A stretch of 64,000 nt of DNA from Fenollaria massiliensis (GCF_000312505.2 NZ_HG326227.1:124001-188000), one strand, 5' to 3'; positions 1 through 8,678 are shown, numbered from the stretch's first letter. Notes: generated from the letters alone by a model not told the origin. A program made the numbers and translations.

Positions 1-1878
1 TTATCTGATGCGTCTTTGTTTAAGGTTAAAATCATATCTTCGCCTATAATGAGGCAGAGAAATATGATGATGTTTGATGTTTGTGACGAGAAAAACAATG
101 CGAAAGTTTTCTTCTTCGGCATGAATTTTTACAGAAACATATTTAAGCCGGGCAAAACATTCTACCTCTTTGGCAAATTAAATAAAAATAAATTTGGTTA
201 TAGCTTTTCCAATCCTGAGTTTTACAACAGCTTAAACACAGACAGACTTGGCTATATTGGTCCAATATACAATCTTGTAAAGGGCCTATACAATTCAAAG
301 CTAGTCTCAATAGTAAGTGAGCTACTTAATACAAAGGGTTTAGTTAAAGAGATAATTCCAGAGATTTTAATACGCGATTATGATTTATACGGCATAGATG
401 AAGCGCTAAAAGAACTGCATTTTCCAACATCTCACGAGACTTTGGAGAAGGCGAGAAGAACTTTAGCTTTTAGAGAGATATTTACCGTTGAATATGGTTT
501 TAAAATCTTAAGAAAAGAAGTACAGGATGAAAATTTTGTAAAATTCAAGCACTTTGATGAAGAAGATAACTTTATTAAAGGTCTTGGCTTTGAGTTAACA
601 CCTGATCAAAAAACTGTTATAGATGAGATCAATGTTGATATGCAAGCTGATAAGAGGATGAATAGACTCGTTCAGGGAGATGTTGGTAGCGGTAAGACCA
701 TAGTCGCTGTATATGCCATGTATAAGGCTTATCTCAATGGCTATCAAGCAGCTATGATGGCTCCGACTGAAATCTTAGCTAAGCAGCACTACGAGAGCCT
801 TAAAGATATTTTCAAAGGTAAAGATATAAAAGTAACTTTATTATCATCATCTATATCAAATAAAGAAAAAAACGAGATTTATGATGGATTAGATAGCGGA
901 GAGATTGACTTAGTTGTCGGAACTCACTCAATAATCCAAGATAAAGTAAATTTTAAAAATCTTGGGCTTGTAATAACTGATGAGCAGCACAGATTTGGCG
1001 TAAAGCAAAGGGCTAATCTAACGAATAAATCGGTATACGCAGACACCCTTGTAATGAGCGCAACACCTATACCAAGGACTATGTCTTTAATTTTCTATGG
1101 TGACCTTGATATATCAACTATCAAGACCATGCCGCCAGGAAGAAAAAAGGTCGAGACATACGCTGTGCCTTATTCTTATAAGGAAAGAATTTTTAATTTT
1201 ATAGAAAAAGAATTAAAAAATTCAAAGCAGGTCTATGTTGTTACACCTCTAATCGAAGAGAGCGAATCGCTTGACTTATCAAACGCAAATGATGTATACT
1301 TAGAGCTAAAGGAGCACTTTAAGAACTATAATGTTGCTCTGCTTCATGGAAAAACATCTAATGAAGATAAGAACAAGATTATGTCTAATTATGAAGAGAA
1401 CAAAGTGCAAATACTTGTTTCAACTACTGTTATAGAAGTCGGTGTAAACGTTGCTAATGCTAATCTTATGGTCATATTAAACGCAGAAAGATTTGGCCTA
1501 TCCACACTTCACCAGTTAAGAGGAAGAGTAGGAAGAAGCTCTGATCAAGCGTATTGCGTCCTTGTTTATGACAAGCTAAATGATATTAGTTACGAAAGAT
1601 TAAAATTGATGCAAGAGACTGGCGATGGTTTTGAAATATCGAAAAAAGACTTGATACTAAGAGGACCAGGAGACTTCTTTGGAACAAAGCAGCACGGAGC
1701 CATAGATTTTAAATTTTTTGATTTTGATAAAGATACCGAGATGATTAATGATATTAATAAAGAGATTTTATCAATATTAAGAGGCGACATTGAATACGAA
1801 AAAAACAGATATGATGCTTTATTAAATAATATGGATTCAGTTTTTTATGACAGTAAACAAGATATCATCTTAAATTAA
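1..1878 (+). CDS. recG: ATP-dependent DNA helicase RecG (5' end outside window)
   Basis: RecG is a superfamily 2 helicase that remodels stalled replication forks and Holliday junctions. The frame is open from the first base, so the N-terminus (roughly 50-60 residues by the usual length of about 680) lies outside the window. An internal TTG at 16 is not a believable start. Visible motifs are Walker A GDVGSGKT (near nt 676), MAPTEILAKQHY, the DEQH box (nt 979-990), MSATPIPRT, STTVIEVGV and QLRGRVGR (near nt 1513), all in family order. The part before nt 590 is the wedge/OB region that grips branched DNA. It is followed after 10 nt by rsmD, the usual Firmicutes order recG-rsmD-coaD. The identity is clear. 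Confidence 0.95.
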   Translation, partial: LSDASLFKVKIISSPIMRQRNMMMFDVCDEKNNAKVFFFGMNFYRNIFKPGKTFYLFGKLNKNKFGYSFSNPEFYNSLNTDRLGYIGPIYNLVKGLYNSKLVSIVSELLNTKGLVKEIIPEILIRDYDLYGIDEALKELHFPTSHETLEKARRTLAFREIFTVEYGFKILRKEVQDENFVKFKHFDEEDNFIKGLGFELTPDQKTVIDEINVDMQADKRMNRLVQGDVGSGKTIVAVYAMYKAYLNGYQAAMMAPTEILAKQHYESLKDIFKGKDIKVTLLSSSISNKEKNEIYDGLDSGEIDLVVGTHSIIQDKVNFKNLGLVITDEQHRFGVKQRANLTNKSVYADTLVMSATPIPRTMSLIFYGDLDISTIKTMPPGRKKVETYAVPYSYKERIFNFIEKELKNSKQVYVVTPLIEESESLDLSNANDVYLELKEHFKNYNVALLHGKTSNEDKNKIMSNYEENKVQILVSTTVIEVGVNVANANLMVILNAERFGLSTLHQLRGRVGRSSDQAYCVLVYDKLNDISYERLKLMQETGDGFEISKKDLILRGPGDFFGTKQHGAIDFKFFDFDKDTEMINDINKEILSILRGDIEYEKNRYDALLNNMDSVFYDSKQDIILN

Positions 1879-1888
1879 GAGGCAAGAG

Positions 1889-2446
1889 ATGAGAGTTATA
1901 TCAGGCAAATTCAAATCAAGAAAATTACTTGCACCAAAGGGCCTTAATACGAGACCGACTTTGGATAATATAAAAGAAACAATATTTAATATCATATCGC
2001 CAATAACGATAAACGCAAAAGTCTTGGACCTTTTTAGCGGAACAGGACAGATTGGCATTGAGTTTTACTCAAGAGGCGCGAAGGAAGTATATCTAGTAGA
2101 TTCATCGCACGAGGCCATAAGCGTGATAAATAAAAATTTAGAAAGCTTAAAGCTTGATGGCGAGATAAATGTCATGAAGATGGATGCCATAAGAGCCTTA
2201 AAAGGGCCTCTTAAGGAGAAAAAATTCGATTATATCTTCTTAGATCCACCATATAAAAAGCATGAGCTTCTAAATGAAGTACTTAAGCTAATTATCTCAC
2301 TTGATCTACTCGATGAGAGAGGCACCATAATCATAGAAGAGAATAAAGATTATGACTTTAGCGAGGCCATTAGCACAGATGATTTTGATATTGATACAAG
2401 AACAATTGGCGATAAGAAAATATTTTTTATTAGAGGTGTTAAATGA
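1889..2446 (+). CDS. rsmD: 16S rRNA (guanine-966-N2)-methyltransferase RsmD
   Basis: This SAM-dependent methyltransferase modifies G966 (E. coli numbering) of 16S rRNA in the small ribosomal subunit. The N-terminus MRVISGKFKSRKL matches the family start. The SAM-binding loop is LDLFSGTGQIGIE and the catalytic motif is DPPYKK. The length of 185 aa is normal. The stop codon overlaps the coaD start in an ATGA tetranucleotide, so the two genes are translationally coupled. RsmD next to CoaD is a widely conserved pair. Confidence 0.93.
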   Translation: MRVISGKFKSRKLLAPKGLNTRPTLDNIKETIFNIISPITINAKVLDLFSGTGQIGIEFYSRGAKEVYLVDSSHEAISVINKNLESLKLDGEINVMKMDAIRALKGPLKEKKFDYIFLDPPYKKHELLNEVLKLIISLDLLDERGTIIIEENKDYDFSEAISTDDFDIDTRTIGDKKIFFIRGVK

Positions 2447-2922
2447 AAGCAATTTACCCAGGTAGCTTTGACCCTATAACCAATGGACACATTGATATCA
2501 TCAACAGATCGAAGGATATCTTTGATGAATTGATTATAGGTATAACTACTAATGTACAGAAAAAACACTTATTCACTATTGATGAAAGAAAAAAGATGAT
2601 AGAAGAAATTTTTAAAGATGAGAAGAAGATTAAAGTAAAAACTTTTGATGGACTTCTTACTTCATTTTGTGAAGAAGAGAAGACAAACTATGTCATCAGA
2701 GGACTTAGAGCCGTTTCTGATTATGAATATGAACTTCAGATGGCTATGGCGAACAAGTCACTTAATAAAAATTTAGAGACTATATTTTTAGTTGCTTCAC
2801 ACAAGTTTAACTTTTTAAGTTCTTCTATAGTTAAGGAAATTGCTTACTATCATGGAGATATATCGGCACTAGTGCCAAAAAATGTTGAAATTAAATTGAA
2901 AAACAAATACGAAAGGGGTTAA
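2443..2922 (+). CDS. coaD: Phosphopantetheine adenylyltransferase CoaD
   Basis: CoaD catalyses the penultimate step of coenzyme A synthesis: ATP plus 4'-phosphopantetheine gives dephospho-CoA. The nucleotidyltransferase signature is present at the N-terminus as YPGSFDPITNGH (residues 5-16), with the T/HxGH element TNGH. The second signature, LSSSIVKEI, is near residue 128. The length of 159 aa is standard. It overlaps rsmD by 4 nt and is 3 nt from the next gene, so it is part of the recG operon. Confidence 0.96.
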   Translation: MKAIYPGSFDPITNGHIDIINRSKDIFDELIIGITTNVQKKHLFTIDERKKMIEEIFKDEKKIKVKTFDGLLTSFCEEEKTNYVIRGLRAVSDYEYELQMAMANKSLNKNLETIFLVASHKFNFLSSSIVKEIAYYHGDISALVPKNVEIKLKNKYERG

Positions 2923-2925
2923 AAA

Positions 2926-3420
2926 ATGGATGTATTAGGTCTTATTGATGAGATTGAGGATATTGTTGAATCAGCAGGTTCTCTACCTCTAACAAGTAAG
3001 GTTTTAGTTCAAAAAGAAGAATTACTAGATATAATCAGCGAGTTAAGAATAAAACTTCCAGATGAAATAAAACAAGCTGCATGGATTAAAGAAGAAAGAG
3101 AAAGAATTATTAGCGAAGCAAATAAAGATGCAGAACAAATTATTAAAGAAACAAGATTAAAACTTGAAGAACTTGTAAGCAAGGAAGAAGTTTTAAAAGA
3201 AGCAAACGAAAGAGCAAAGGATCTTATGAACAAGGCACAAATCGCTTCAACAAATTTAAAACGCTCTTCACTTGAATACTCAGACAAGCTTCTAATGAAC
3301 GCTCAAGAGAATTTAAAGGACATGATTACTACTTTAAATGAAAACAGAACAGAGCTTAGAAAGATGTCTGCTAGCGTTAATCAAGAAAATCAAGTAGCAA
3401 AAGAAAAAGAAGAAAAGTAA
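2926..3420 (+). CDS. Coiled-coil protein of the coaD neighbourhood (ATP synthase B-like/DivIVA-like)
   Basis: This 164-aa soluble protein is built almost entirely of charged, heptad-like helix from about residue 55 to 150, rich in Glu, Lys and Ala and with no membrane segment. The N-terminal 50 residues (DVLGLIDEIEDIVESAG...) form a short separate helical region. Similar coiled-coil proteins follow coaD in many Clostridia and are often named ATPase or ATP synthase B-like from coiled-coil similarity alone; I see no ATPase motif. The start has an AAGGGG site ending 7 nt upstream. It is the last gene before a strong terminator. The function is unknown, with a scaffold or division-related role only a guess. 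Confidence 0.7.
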   Translation: MDVLGLIDEIEDIVESAGSLPLTSKVLVQKEELLDIISELRIKLPDEIKQAAWIKEERERIISEANKDAEQIIKETRLKLEELVSKEEVLKEANERAKDLMNKAQIASTNLKRSSLEYSDKLLMNAQENLKDMITTLNENRTELRKMSASVNQENQVAKEKEEK

Positions 3421-3422
3421 AA

Positions 3423-3466
3423 AAATAAATGCGAAAGTACATAAATTACCTTCGCATTTATTTTTT
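3423..3466. terminator. Bidirectional rho-independent terminator between convergent operons
   Basis: A 13-bp inverted repeat (arms AAATAAATGCGAA at 3423-3435 and TTCGCATTTATTT at 3451-3463) is followed by T-rich sequence and preceded by A-rich sequence. It can therefore stop both the recG-coaD operon and lpd, which converge here. Confidence 0.85.
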
Positions 3467-3479
3467 ATTTTTTATAAAA

Positions 3480-4874
3480 TTATTTTGCCATTGGTGAGTT
3501 TGTTGACTTGCCTTCAAGTGTTTCTACTGCATCCTTAAATACTTCGGCAATAGTTGGGTGAGCATATATCATATTTGATAAGTCTTCAACGCTTAGACCA
3601 TTGGCCATAGCTATAACAGCGTAGTGAATCAATAGGTCGGCGTCTTTACCAATTATGTGGCAGCCTAAGATTTTCTTGTGGTCTTTTGTTGATAGCATCT
3701 TTATAAAGCCTTTAGTTCCGCCAACTGCAAGTGCCTTACCATTTGCTTGGTACATGGACTTAGCTTTATCATACTCAATACCTTCTTTTTCAAGATCTTG
3801 TTCAGTTTTACCAACTTGAGCAAGTTCTGGAACTGTGTATAAAACAGCTGGAACGATTGAAAGATCAGTTTTTGGCTCAATTCCAGATAATTTTTCAACT
3901 ACGTGGAAGCCTTGAGCTGTAGCGAAGTGAGCAAGTTGAGTGTTTTTGTATATAACGTCGCCGATAGCGTAGATATTGTCATTTGATGTTTTTAAGTTTT
4001 CATCAACTAAAACGCCGCCGTCCTTTGTTTCAACTTTAGCTGCTTCAGTGTTAAGTCCGTCAGTATTGCTTGCTCTGCCTAGTGCAACTAGTACGTATTC
4101 AGCTTCATACTCTTTTAAAGTATCTTTGCCAACCATTTGAGTAGTTACTTTAAGCATATCACCAGCTTGTTCAATCTTCTTAGAGTGTTGCTTTGTAGCG
4201 AACTTTAGATTTGGATTCTTTAATATTGATTGTAATCTCTTTTGTATTTCTATATCAGCTGTCTTGAACATATTGTTACCAATAACAGTTACTTCAGTAC
4301 CAAAACTTGCATATATAGTAGCAAATTCAAGACCTATAACGCCTGTACCTATAACTATCATTGACTTAGGTATTTCTTTTAAGCTTAAAAGAGTAGTTGA
4401 GTTTAAAACTTTTGGCAAATCACAGCCTTCAAGTGGCTTGATATCCTTTGATCCAGTAGCTATGATACATTTATCGAATGTAACGTTTTCTTCGACGCCT
4501 TCATTTAAAACTACTTTTACTTCATTTTCACTAACGAATGAAGCAGTACCCTTTAAAAGCTTGATATTGTCATAAGTTGAGATTAAATATTCGATTCCAT
4601 CTCTAAGTTTACTCATGACATCTTGTTTTCTTTGATAAATTTTTTCAGTATCAAGGCTATAGCCATCAACTTTTACGCCAAATTCTTCCGAATTTTGTAC
4701 TTCGCTATAAAAATCAGCTATCTTTACCATAGTCTTAGTAGGTATACAGCCAATGTTTAGGCAAGTACCACCAAGTAAGTTCTTTTCAACAAGAACTACA
4801 TCATTTCCTAGTTGAGCTGCTCTGAAAGCGGCTTCGTATCCGCCAGGACCTGCACCTATAATTAGTAATTTCAT
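3480..4874 (-). CDS. lpd: Dihydrolipoyl dehydrogenase (E3 / glycine-cleavage L protein)
   Basis: This flavoprotein reoxidises dihydrolipoamide with NAD+ in 2-oxoacid dehydrogenase or glycine cleavage/reductase systems. The N-terminal FAD loop is IIGAGPGG (residues 5-12). The redox disulfide is CLNIGC (Cys38 and Cys43). The NAD-binding loop is GTGVIGLEF and the C-terminal dimer active-site motif is HPTIAE. The length of 464 aa is normal, with no lipoyl domain fused at the N-terminus. No partner E1/E2 or gcv gene lies in this window; in amino-acid-fermenting anaerobes a glycine system is the likely partner (inference). A GGAGGA site precedes the ATG. Confidence 0.93.
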   Translation of the reverse strand: MKLLIIGAGPGGYEAAFRAAQLGNDVVLVEKNLLGGTCLNIGCIPTKTMVKIADFYSEVQNSEEFGVKVDGYSLDTEKIYQRKQDVMSKLRDGIEYLISTYDNIKLLKGTASFVSENEVKVVLNEGVEENVTFDKCIIATGSKDIKPLEGCDLPKVLNSTTLLSLKEIPKSMIVIGTGVIGLEFATIYASFGTEVTVIGNNMFKTADIEIQKRLQSILKNPNLKFATKQHSKKIEQAGDMLKVTTQMVGKDTLKEYEAEYVLVALGRASNTDGLNTEAAKVETKDGGVLVDENLKTSNDNIYAIGDVIYKNTQLAHFATAQGFHVVEKLSGIEPKTDLSIVPAVLYTVPELAQVGKTEQDLEKEGIEYDKAKSMYQANGKALAVGGTKGFIKMLSTKDHKKILGCHIIGKDADLLIHYAVIAMANGLSVEDLSNMIYAHPTIAEVFKDAVETLEGKSTNSPMAK

Positions 4875-4955
4875 TTATGTCCTCCTTTATTTTATTTATT
4901 ATATTATTCTTAACATTTTAATTATATCATATAATTAGCTAATTTTTATAAAATT

Positions 4956-6107
4956 TTAAACGCTTAATAAATTTATTTTATACGCGTCTTTTACATCCAT
5001 GCCTTTCATTAGATAATAAATTTGATCATTGTTTATCAATATCTCAAGGTCTAGCTTGCTCTCATGACTCAAATTATCAAGATCTTTGTACTTGCTAATA
5101 ATATTTACATCGCTATGTTTTTTTATCTCTTTTAAAACTTTTTTCCCTATATCGTTAGCGCATAAAGGAATTATGAAGTCATATTCTTTGTCCCTTGAAA
5201 CATTATCTTTATATATATTTAATAGCATAGCAAGCATAAATCTATTGATCTTGCTTTTTGAAAAGTTTTTTCTTGAGACCATATCCATAAATTCATTATA
5301 GCCCTTCGCTTCATAGATGTGCTTTTTAATATAGTTTACAGTATCTTCATCGTATTCAAAATACATTTTAAAATTCTTTTCTCTTATAAAAATAGACTTA
5401 ATATAGGAAAAATATTTTTCTAAATCAATAATTTTTTCATCGGGCAGTGCTGGTACAAAATTATTTACATCCCTTCCTTTATATATTAAGTCTCTTATAT
5501 GAGTCGCACTTGCAAAATCATTTTCATCATAAGCATCGTTATAACTTGGGCCATGTCTTTGAAGGGCAAAAGCTTTTATTTTGCTCTCTGTTTCATTAAG
5601 AGCACTTATATAGTTATAAGCAAGGATATTGTTAGATTTATTCATAATATCTGACGAAGTAAGCTCATTAAAGCTTAAAGCATAGGCCCTTGAAAAAGAA
5701 AGACCGTTTGATAAATATTTTTTAAGTATTTCATCAAAAGCATTTTTATTTTCTATCATTAGACAAAGTGCCTTATCAAGCGTTTCTAAGCCATCTTCAC
5801 TACCAAAACTTAAATAATCAATCACATTTAATTTATTTAGTATATTCACAGCGTTTTTAGAAAATATATCTGCAGGCGCTACCGAAGAAAAAAGTGGCAG
5901 CTCAAGAACTAGGTCACAGCCATATTCACAGGCAATCTTGGCTCTTTCATATTTAGAAAAAGCACTAGGAAGACCCCTTTGAACAAAATTACCACTCATT
6001 AGAGCGACGACAGCATCAACGCCTAGAGCTTCTTTTGTCTTATTTATATGATATAGGTGACCGTTGTGAAACGGATTATATTCACAAATAATTCCAGCTA
6101 TTTTCAA
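4956..6107 (-). CDS. tmcAL: tRNA(Met) cytidine acetate ligase TmcAL (YlbM)
   Basis: TmcAL makes N4-acetylcytidine at the wobble base of elongator tRNA-Met using acetate and ATP. The nucleotidyltransferase motif EYNPFHNGH lies at residues 9-17. I place the start at a TTG (6107), because GAAGGG sits 6 nt upstream and the resulting MKIAGIICEYNPFHNGH matches the family start. A GTG 27 nt further upstream would read through that ribosome site. The length is about 383 aa. Interestingly, the divergent neighbour is acetate kinase, whose substrate or product acetate is also used by TmcAL; the co-localisation may be chance. Confidence 0.88.
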   Translation of the reverse strand: MKIAGIICEYNPFHNGHLYHINKTKEALGVDAVVALMSGNFVQRGLPSAFSKYERAKIACEYGCDLVLELPLFSSVAPADIFSKNAVNILNKLNVIDYLSFGSEDGLETLDKALCLMIENKNAFDEILKKYLSNGLSFSRAYALSFNELTSSDIMNKSNNILAYNYISALNETESKIKAFALQRHGPSYNDAYDENDFASATHIRDLIYKGRDVNNFVPALPDEKIIDLEKYFSYIKSIFIREKNFKMYFEYDEDTVNYIKKHIYEAKGYNEFMDMVSRKNFSKSKINRFMLAMLLNIYKDNVSRDKEYDFIIPLCANDIGKKVLKEIKKHSDVNIISKYKDLDNLSHESKLDLEILINNDQIYYLMKGMDVKDAYKINLLSV

Positions 6108-6134
6108 CTTTTTCCCTTCTTTCTTAAAAAACAC

Positions 6135-6163
6135 TTGAAATTTTCTATATTTTATTATATCAT
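6135..6163 (+). promoter_or_regulatory. Sigma-A promoter of ackA
   Basis: TTGAAA at 6135-6140 and TATCAT at 6158-6163 are separated by 17 nt, upstream of ackA. The -10 box overlaps an inverted repeat at 6159-6176. Confidence 0.55.
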
Positions 6164-6176
6164 ATATGTATATGAT
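6159..6176. promoter_or_regulatory. Inverted repeat overlapping the ackA promoter
   Basis: The arms ATCATATA and TATATGAT are separated by TG, a perfect 8-bp dyad. It covers the -10 box and the predicted start site, as a repressor operator would. No regulator can be named, and AT-rich dyads can arise by chance. Confidence 0.35.
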
Positions 6177-6201
6177 TTGTTAAATATTTAGGGAGGTAAA
6201 A

Positions 6202-7403
6202 ATGAAAATATTAGTAATTAATTGCGGATCATCATCATTAAAGTATCAATTAATGAACATGGATGATGAAAGCGTAATCTGTAAAGGTTTAGTTGAAAGA
6301 ATCGGTATCGAAGGATCTAAGCTTACTCATAAAGTTGAAGGAAGAGAAAACTTTGTAGTTGAAGAAGCTATGAAAAACCATAAAGATGCCATGAAACACG
6401 TATTTGATGCACTTGTTAGCAAGGAACACGGAGTTGTTGCTTCACTTGATGAAATCGACGGTATCGGTCACAGAGTACTACATGGTGGAGACATAATAAC
6501 TGACTCAACACTAGTAACTGAAGACGTTAAGAAAACTATCGAAAAATTCATCTGCTTCGGACCACTTCATAACCCAGCAAACCTTATGGGTATAGAAGCT
6601 TGCGAAGAACTTGTAAAGGGCAAACCAAACGTTGTTGTTATGGATACAGCCTTCCATCAAACAATGCCAGCTAAGAACTACATGTACGCTATTGACTACG
6701 ATTTATACGAAAAGTACAGACTTAGAAAAATACGGGTTTCCACGGAACTTCTCATAAATATATAGCACATAGAATGGCTGAAATACTTAATAAAGACTTA
6801 TCAGAACTAAACATAATTAACTGCCACTTAGGTAACGGCTCAAGTTTAGCTTGCATTAAGAATGGTAAAGTTTATGATACATCCATGGGTGTTACACCGC
6901 TTGAAGGACTTGTAATGGGAACAAGATCAGGCGATATCGACCCAACAGTTGTAACATTCCTTTGTGAAAACGAAAATATTACTCCACACGAAGCTAACCA
7001 ATGGTTAAATAAAAAATCAGGTGTACTTGGAGTTTCTAAGTTAAGCTCAGACTTTAGAGACCTTGAAGAAGCAAGAGACAAAGGCAATGAAAAAGCTGCT
7101 CTTGCACTTGATATGTTCACAAACAGAGTTAAAAAATACATTGGCGCTTACATGGCACAAATGCCAGAGCTTGACGCAATCGTTATGACAGGTGGTATCG
7201 GTGAAAACTCAGACACAATGAGAAGAGAAATTCTTCATGGACTAGAACACCTAGGAATTGAACTAGATGATAAGAAAAACGACGGAACAAGAGCAAAAGA
7301 AGTAAACATCGCTAAAGATGGCGCTAAGATTAAGATCTACATTTGCCCAACAAATGAAGAATTAATGATAGCAAGAGACACAAAAGAAATTATTTCAAAA
7401 TAA
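6202..7403 (+). pseudogene. ackA: Acetate kinase AckA, reading frame broken twice
   Basis: Acetate kinase interconverts acetyl phosphate plus ADP with acetate plus ATP, the ATP-yielding last step of anaerobic acetate production. The N-terminal half (6202-6729: INCGSSSLKYQL, GHRVLHGG, DTAFHQTMP) and the C-terminal half (NCHLGNGSS, DTSMGVTPLEG, MTGGIGENS) are both well preserved. They lie in different frames. One extra base in the A run at 6726-6730 and a second in GGGTTTCC at 6734-6741 break the KYGFHGTSH active-site segment. Removing both restores 399 codons, the exact family length. A GGGAGG site precedes the ATG. Either the gene is recently inactivated or, more likely given intact flanks and homopolymer context, the bases are sequencing errors. 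Confidence 0.9.
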
Positions 7404-7426
7404 TTTAAAATAAAATATAAAAAGTC

Positions 7427-7456
7427 TTGACAAATAGATAAAAAAACAGTATAATT
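7427..7456 (+). promoter_or_regulatory. Sigma-A promoter of rpmF
   Basis: Consensus TTGACA at 7427-7432 and TATAAT at 7451-7456 are separated by 18 nt. A leader of about 55 nt follows before the rpmF ribosome site AAGGAGGTG. Confidence 0.75.
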
Positions 7457-7519
7457 GTAATGTTATAAAAGCGAATTAGTAAACAAATACATTTACTGTA
7501 AGTTAAGGAGGTGTTTTTA

Positions 7520-7699
7520 ATGGCAGTACCTAAAGGACGTACATCAAAACAAAGACGTAATAAAAGAAGAGCTTCATCTTATACATTAAGAAAAGCAACA
7601 TTCGTTGAATGTCCTCAATGTCATGAAATGAAAAGACCACACAGAGTATGCATGAGCTGTGGTTACTACAATGGTGAAAAGGTTTTAGATGTTGAATAA
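7520..7699 (+). CDS. rpmF: 50S ribosomal protein L32
   Basis: L32 is a small zinc-ribbon protein of the large ribosomal subunit. The start MAVPKGRTSKQRRNKRR is typical, and the two CxxC knuckles (CPQC and CMSC) make the zinc site. I chose the ATG at 7520 because AAGGAGGTG lies at the right distance and Met-Ala-Val-Pro is the family N-terminus. In most Firmicutes the gene is preceded by yceD/DUF177 and followed directly by plsX. Here no yceD is present, and plsX is 3 kb away behind an accessory strip. Confidence 0.95.
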   Translation: MAVPKGRTSKQRRNKRRASSYTLRKATFVECPQCHEMKRPHRVCMSCGYYNGEKVLDVE

Positions 7700-7704
7700 A
7701 AAAT

Positions 7705-7730
7705 ACTCAGGTTAAATCCTGAGTTTTTTT
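7705..7730 (+). terminator. Rho-independent terminator of rpmF
   Basis: A 7-bp stem (ACTCAGG at 7705-7711, CCTGAGT at 7718-7724) is followed by seven T residues. Confidence 0.85.
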
Positions 7731-7931
7731 ATTGTTAGTGTTTCCACTATGCTAACATGATTTGGAAGGGTTTGTAGTAGGACACATAAAAAAAAGACTA
7801 AAGAATTTAAAGAAACATTTAGAATAATAAGAAAAAATGGAAAAATATTACCATAGATATTATATGATAATATACTAGAAAAGGTAATCAAAAATATGAA
7901 AAAGTATTGAATTTTGAACAAAATTATGCTA

Positions 7932-7941
7932 AACTATAGTT
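7932..7941. promoter_or_regulatory. Palindrome AACTATAGTT, possible operator
   Basis: This perfect 10-bp palindrome is just downstream of promoter-like sequence (TTGAAT, 17 nt, TAAACT) and just upstream of the degenerate XRE regulator. That is where XRE regulators of mobile elements usually autoregulate. Weak evidence. Confidence 0.3.
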
Positions 7942-7961
7942 AAACAAATAAAGGTGAAGTA

Positions 7962-8063
7962 ATAAATAATAGAATCGAGAAATACCGTAAACCTTTAGGT
8001 TTATCGCAACATAGATTTAAAAAAGCAGGGATATCAAAGACAAGTATAAACAAAATTATATGA
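7962..8063 (+). pseudogene. Remnant of an XRE-type helix-turn-helix regulator
   Basis: A 33-codon open stretch reads NNRIEKYRKPLGLSQHRF and then GISKTSINKII before a TGA. This is the first two helices of an XRE (Cro/CI) repressor. The position of the start codon is ATA, eight bases after a good ribosome site (AAGGTGAAG), as if ATG had mutated. The usual C-terminal half is missing, and the proline and basic substitutions suggest decay. It is probably left over from a mobile element. Confidence 0.55.
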
Positions 8064-8074
8064 GGAGGTAAGAA

Positions 8075-8677
8075 ATGAAGAATATAAAAAAACTTTCAAT
8101 AGCACTTGTGCTTTTTGCATTAGTTTTTAGTCTGAATGTAGTAATGGCTGCGAAAAAAAGTAACAATGAAAAATGTTTTTCAAGTAAGACTTTTTTAGTA
8201 GAATCTAGAGATACGAAAGGATCTACGCATTTTAAAATCCGCTTGTTAAAAGGAAGTGTAGCTATTTTTGGTAGAGAGAAATGGAAAAAAGGTGATACCG
8301 TAGTTATTAAGCTAAAGTCTTTAAAAGGAAAAGATTTAGAAGTAGGTATTTTACCTGCCGAAGATATTAAAGCTGGTTGGGGCTATAATGATTATGGTGC
8401 TCCTATAAAAAAGAGAGTAGAAAACCCAGAAGATGATGTAAAATTTACTATTCCGAATGATGGAGAATATGGAATTTACGTTAAAGATATGAAATCAAAT
8501 GCTTTTTCTTTTCTAGAATTATTTAGGGGAAAAGAAATAGTATCTACAAAGTCGGAAGGGAAAAAATCAGAAAAAGATCATAAACATGAATTAAATAAAC
8601 ATAATTGTATTGAATTTGAGTTAGAAGTAAATAAAAAATTTATAAATCCTTTAACTGAAACAGAAGGATTGGAATAA
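8075..8677 (+). CDS. Exported protein of unknown function
   Basis: This 200-aa protein begins with a clear signal peptide: basic MKNIKK, a hydrophobic core to about residue 22, and a likely Ala-type cleavage near VMA-AKK. There is no lipobox. The mature part looks like one small beta-rich domain (alternating short hydrophobic strands, for example VVIKLKSLK and EYGIYVKDM) and ends in a Lys/His/Glu-rich tail. The start has a strong GAGGAGG site. It is flanked on both sides by broken genes in a strip of transferred DNA. I do not recognise the family. Confidence 0.6.
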   Translation: MKNIKKLSIALVLFALVFSLNVVMAAKKSNNEKCFSSKTFLVESRDTKGSTHFKIRLLKGSVAIFGREKWKKGDTVVIKLKSLKGKDLEVGILPAEDIKAGWGYNDYGAPIKKRVENPEDDVKFTIPNDGEYGIYVKDMKSNAFSFLELFRGKEIVSTKSEGKKSEKDHKHELNKHNCIEFELEVNKKFINPLTETEGLE

Positions 8678-8678
8678 A

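Noticed and set aside
7712-7921. Minus-strand frame of 69 codons with hydrophobic content
   Set aside because: AT-rich sequence gives Phe/Leu/Ile by chance; no ribosome site; overlaps the rpmF terminator.
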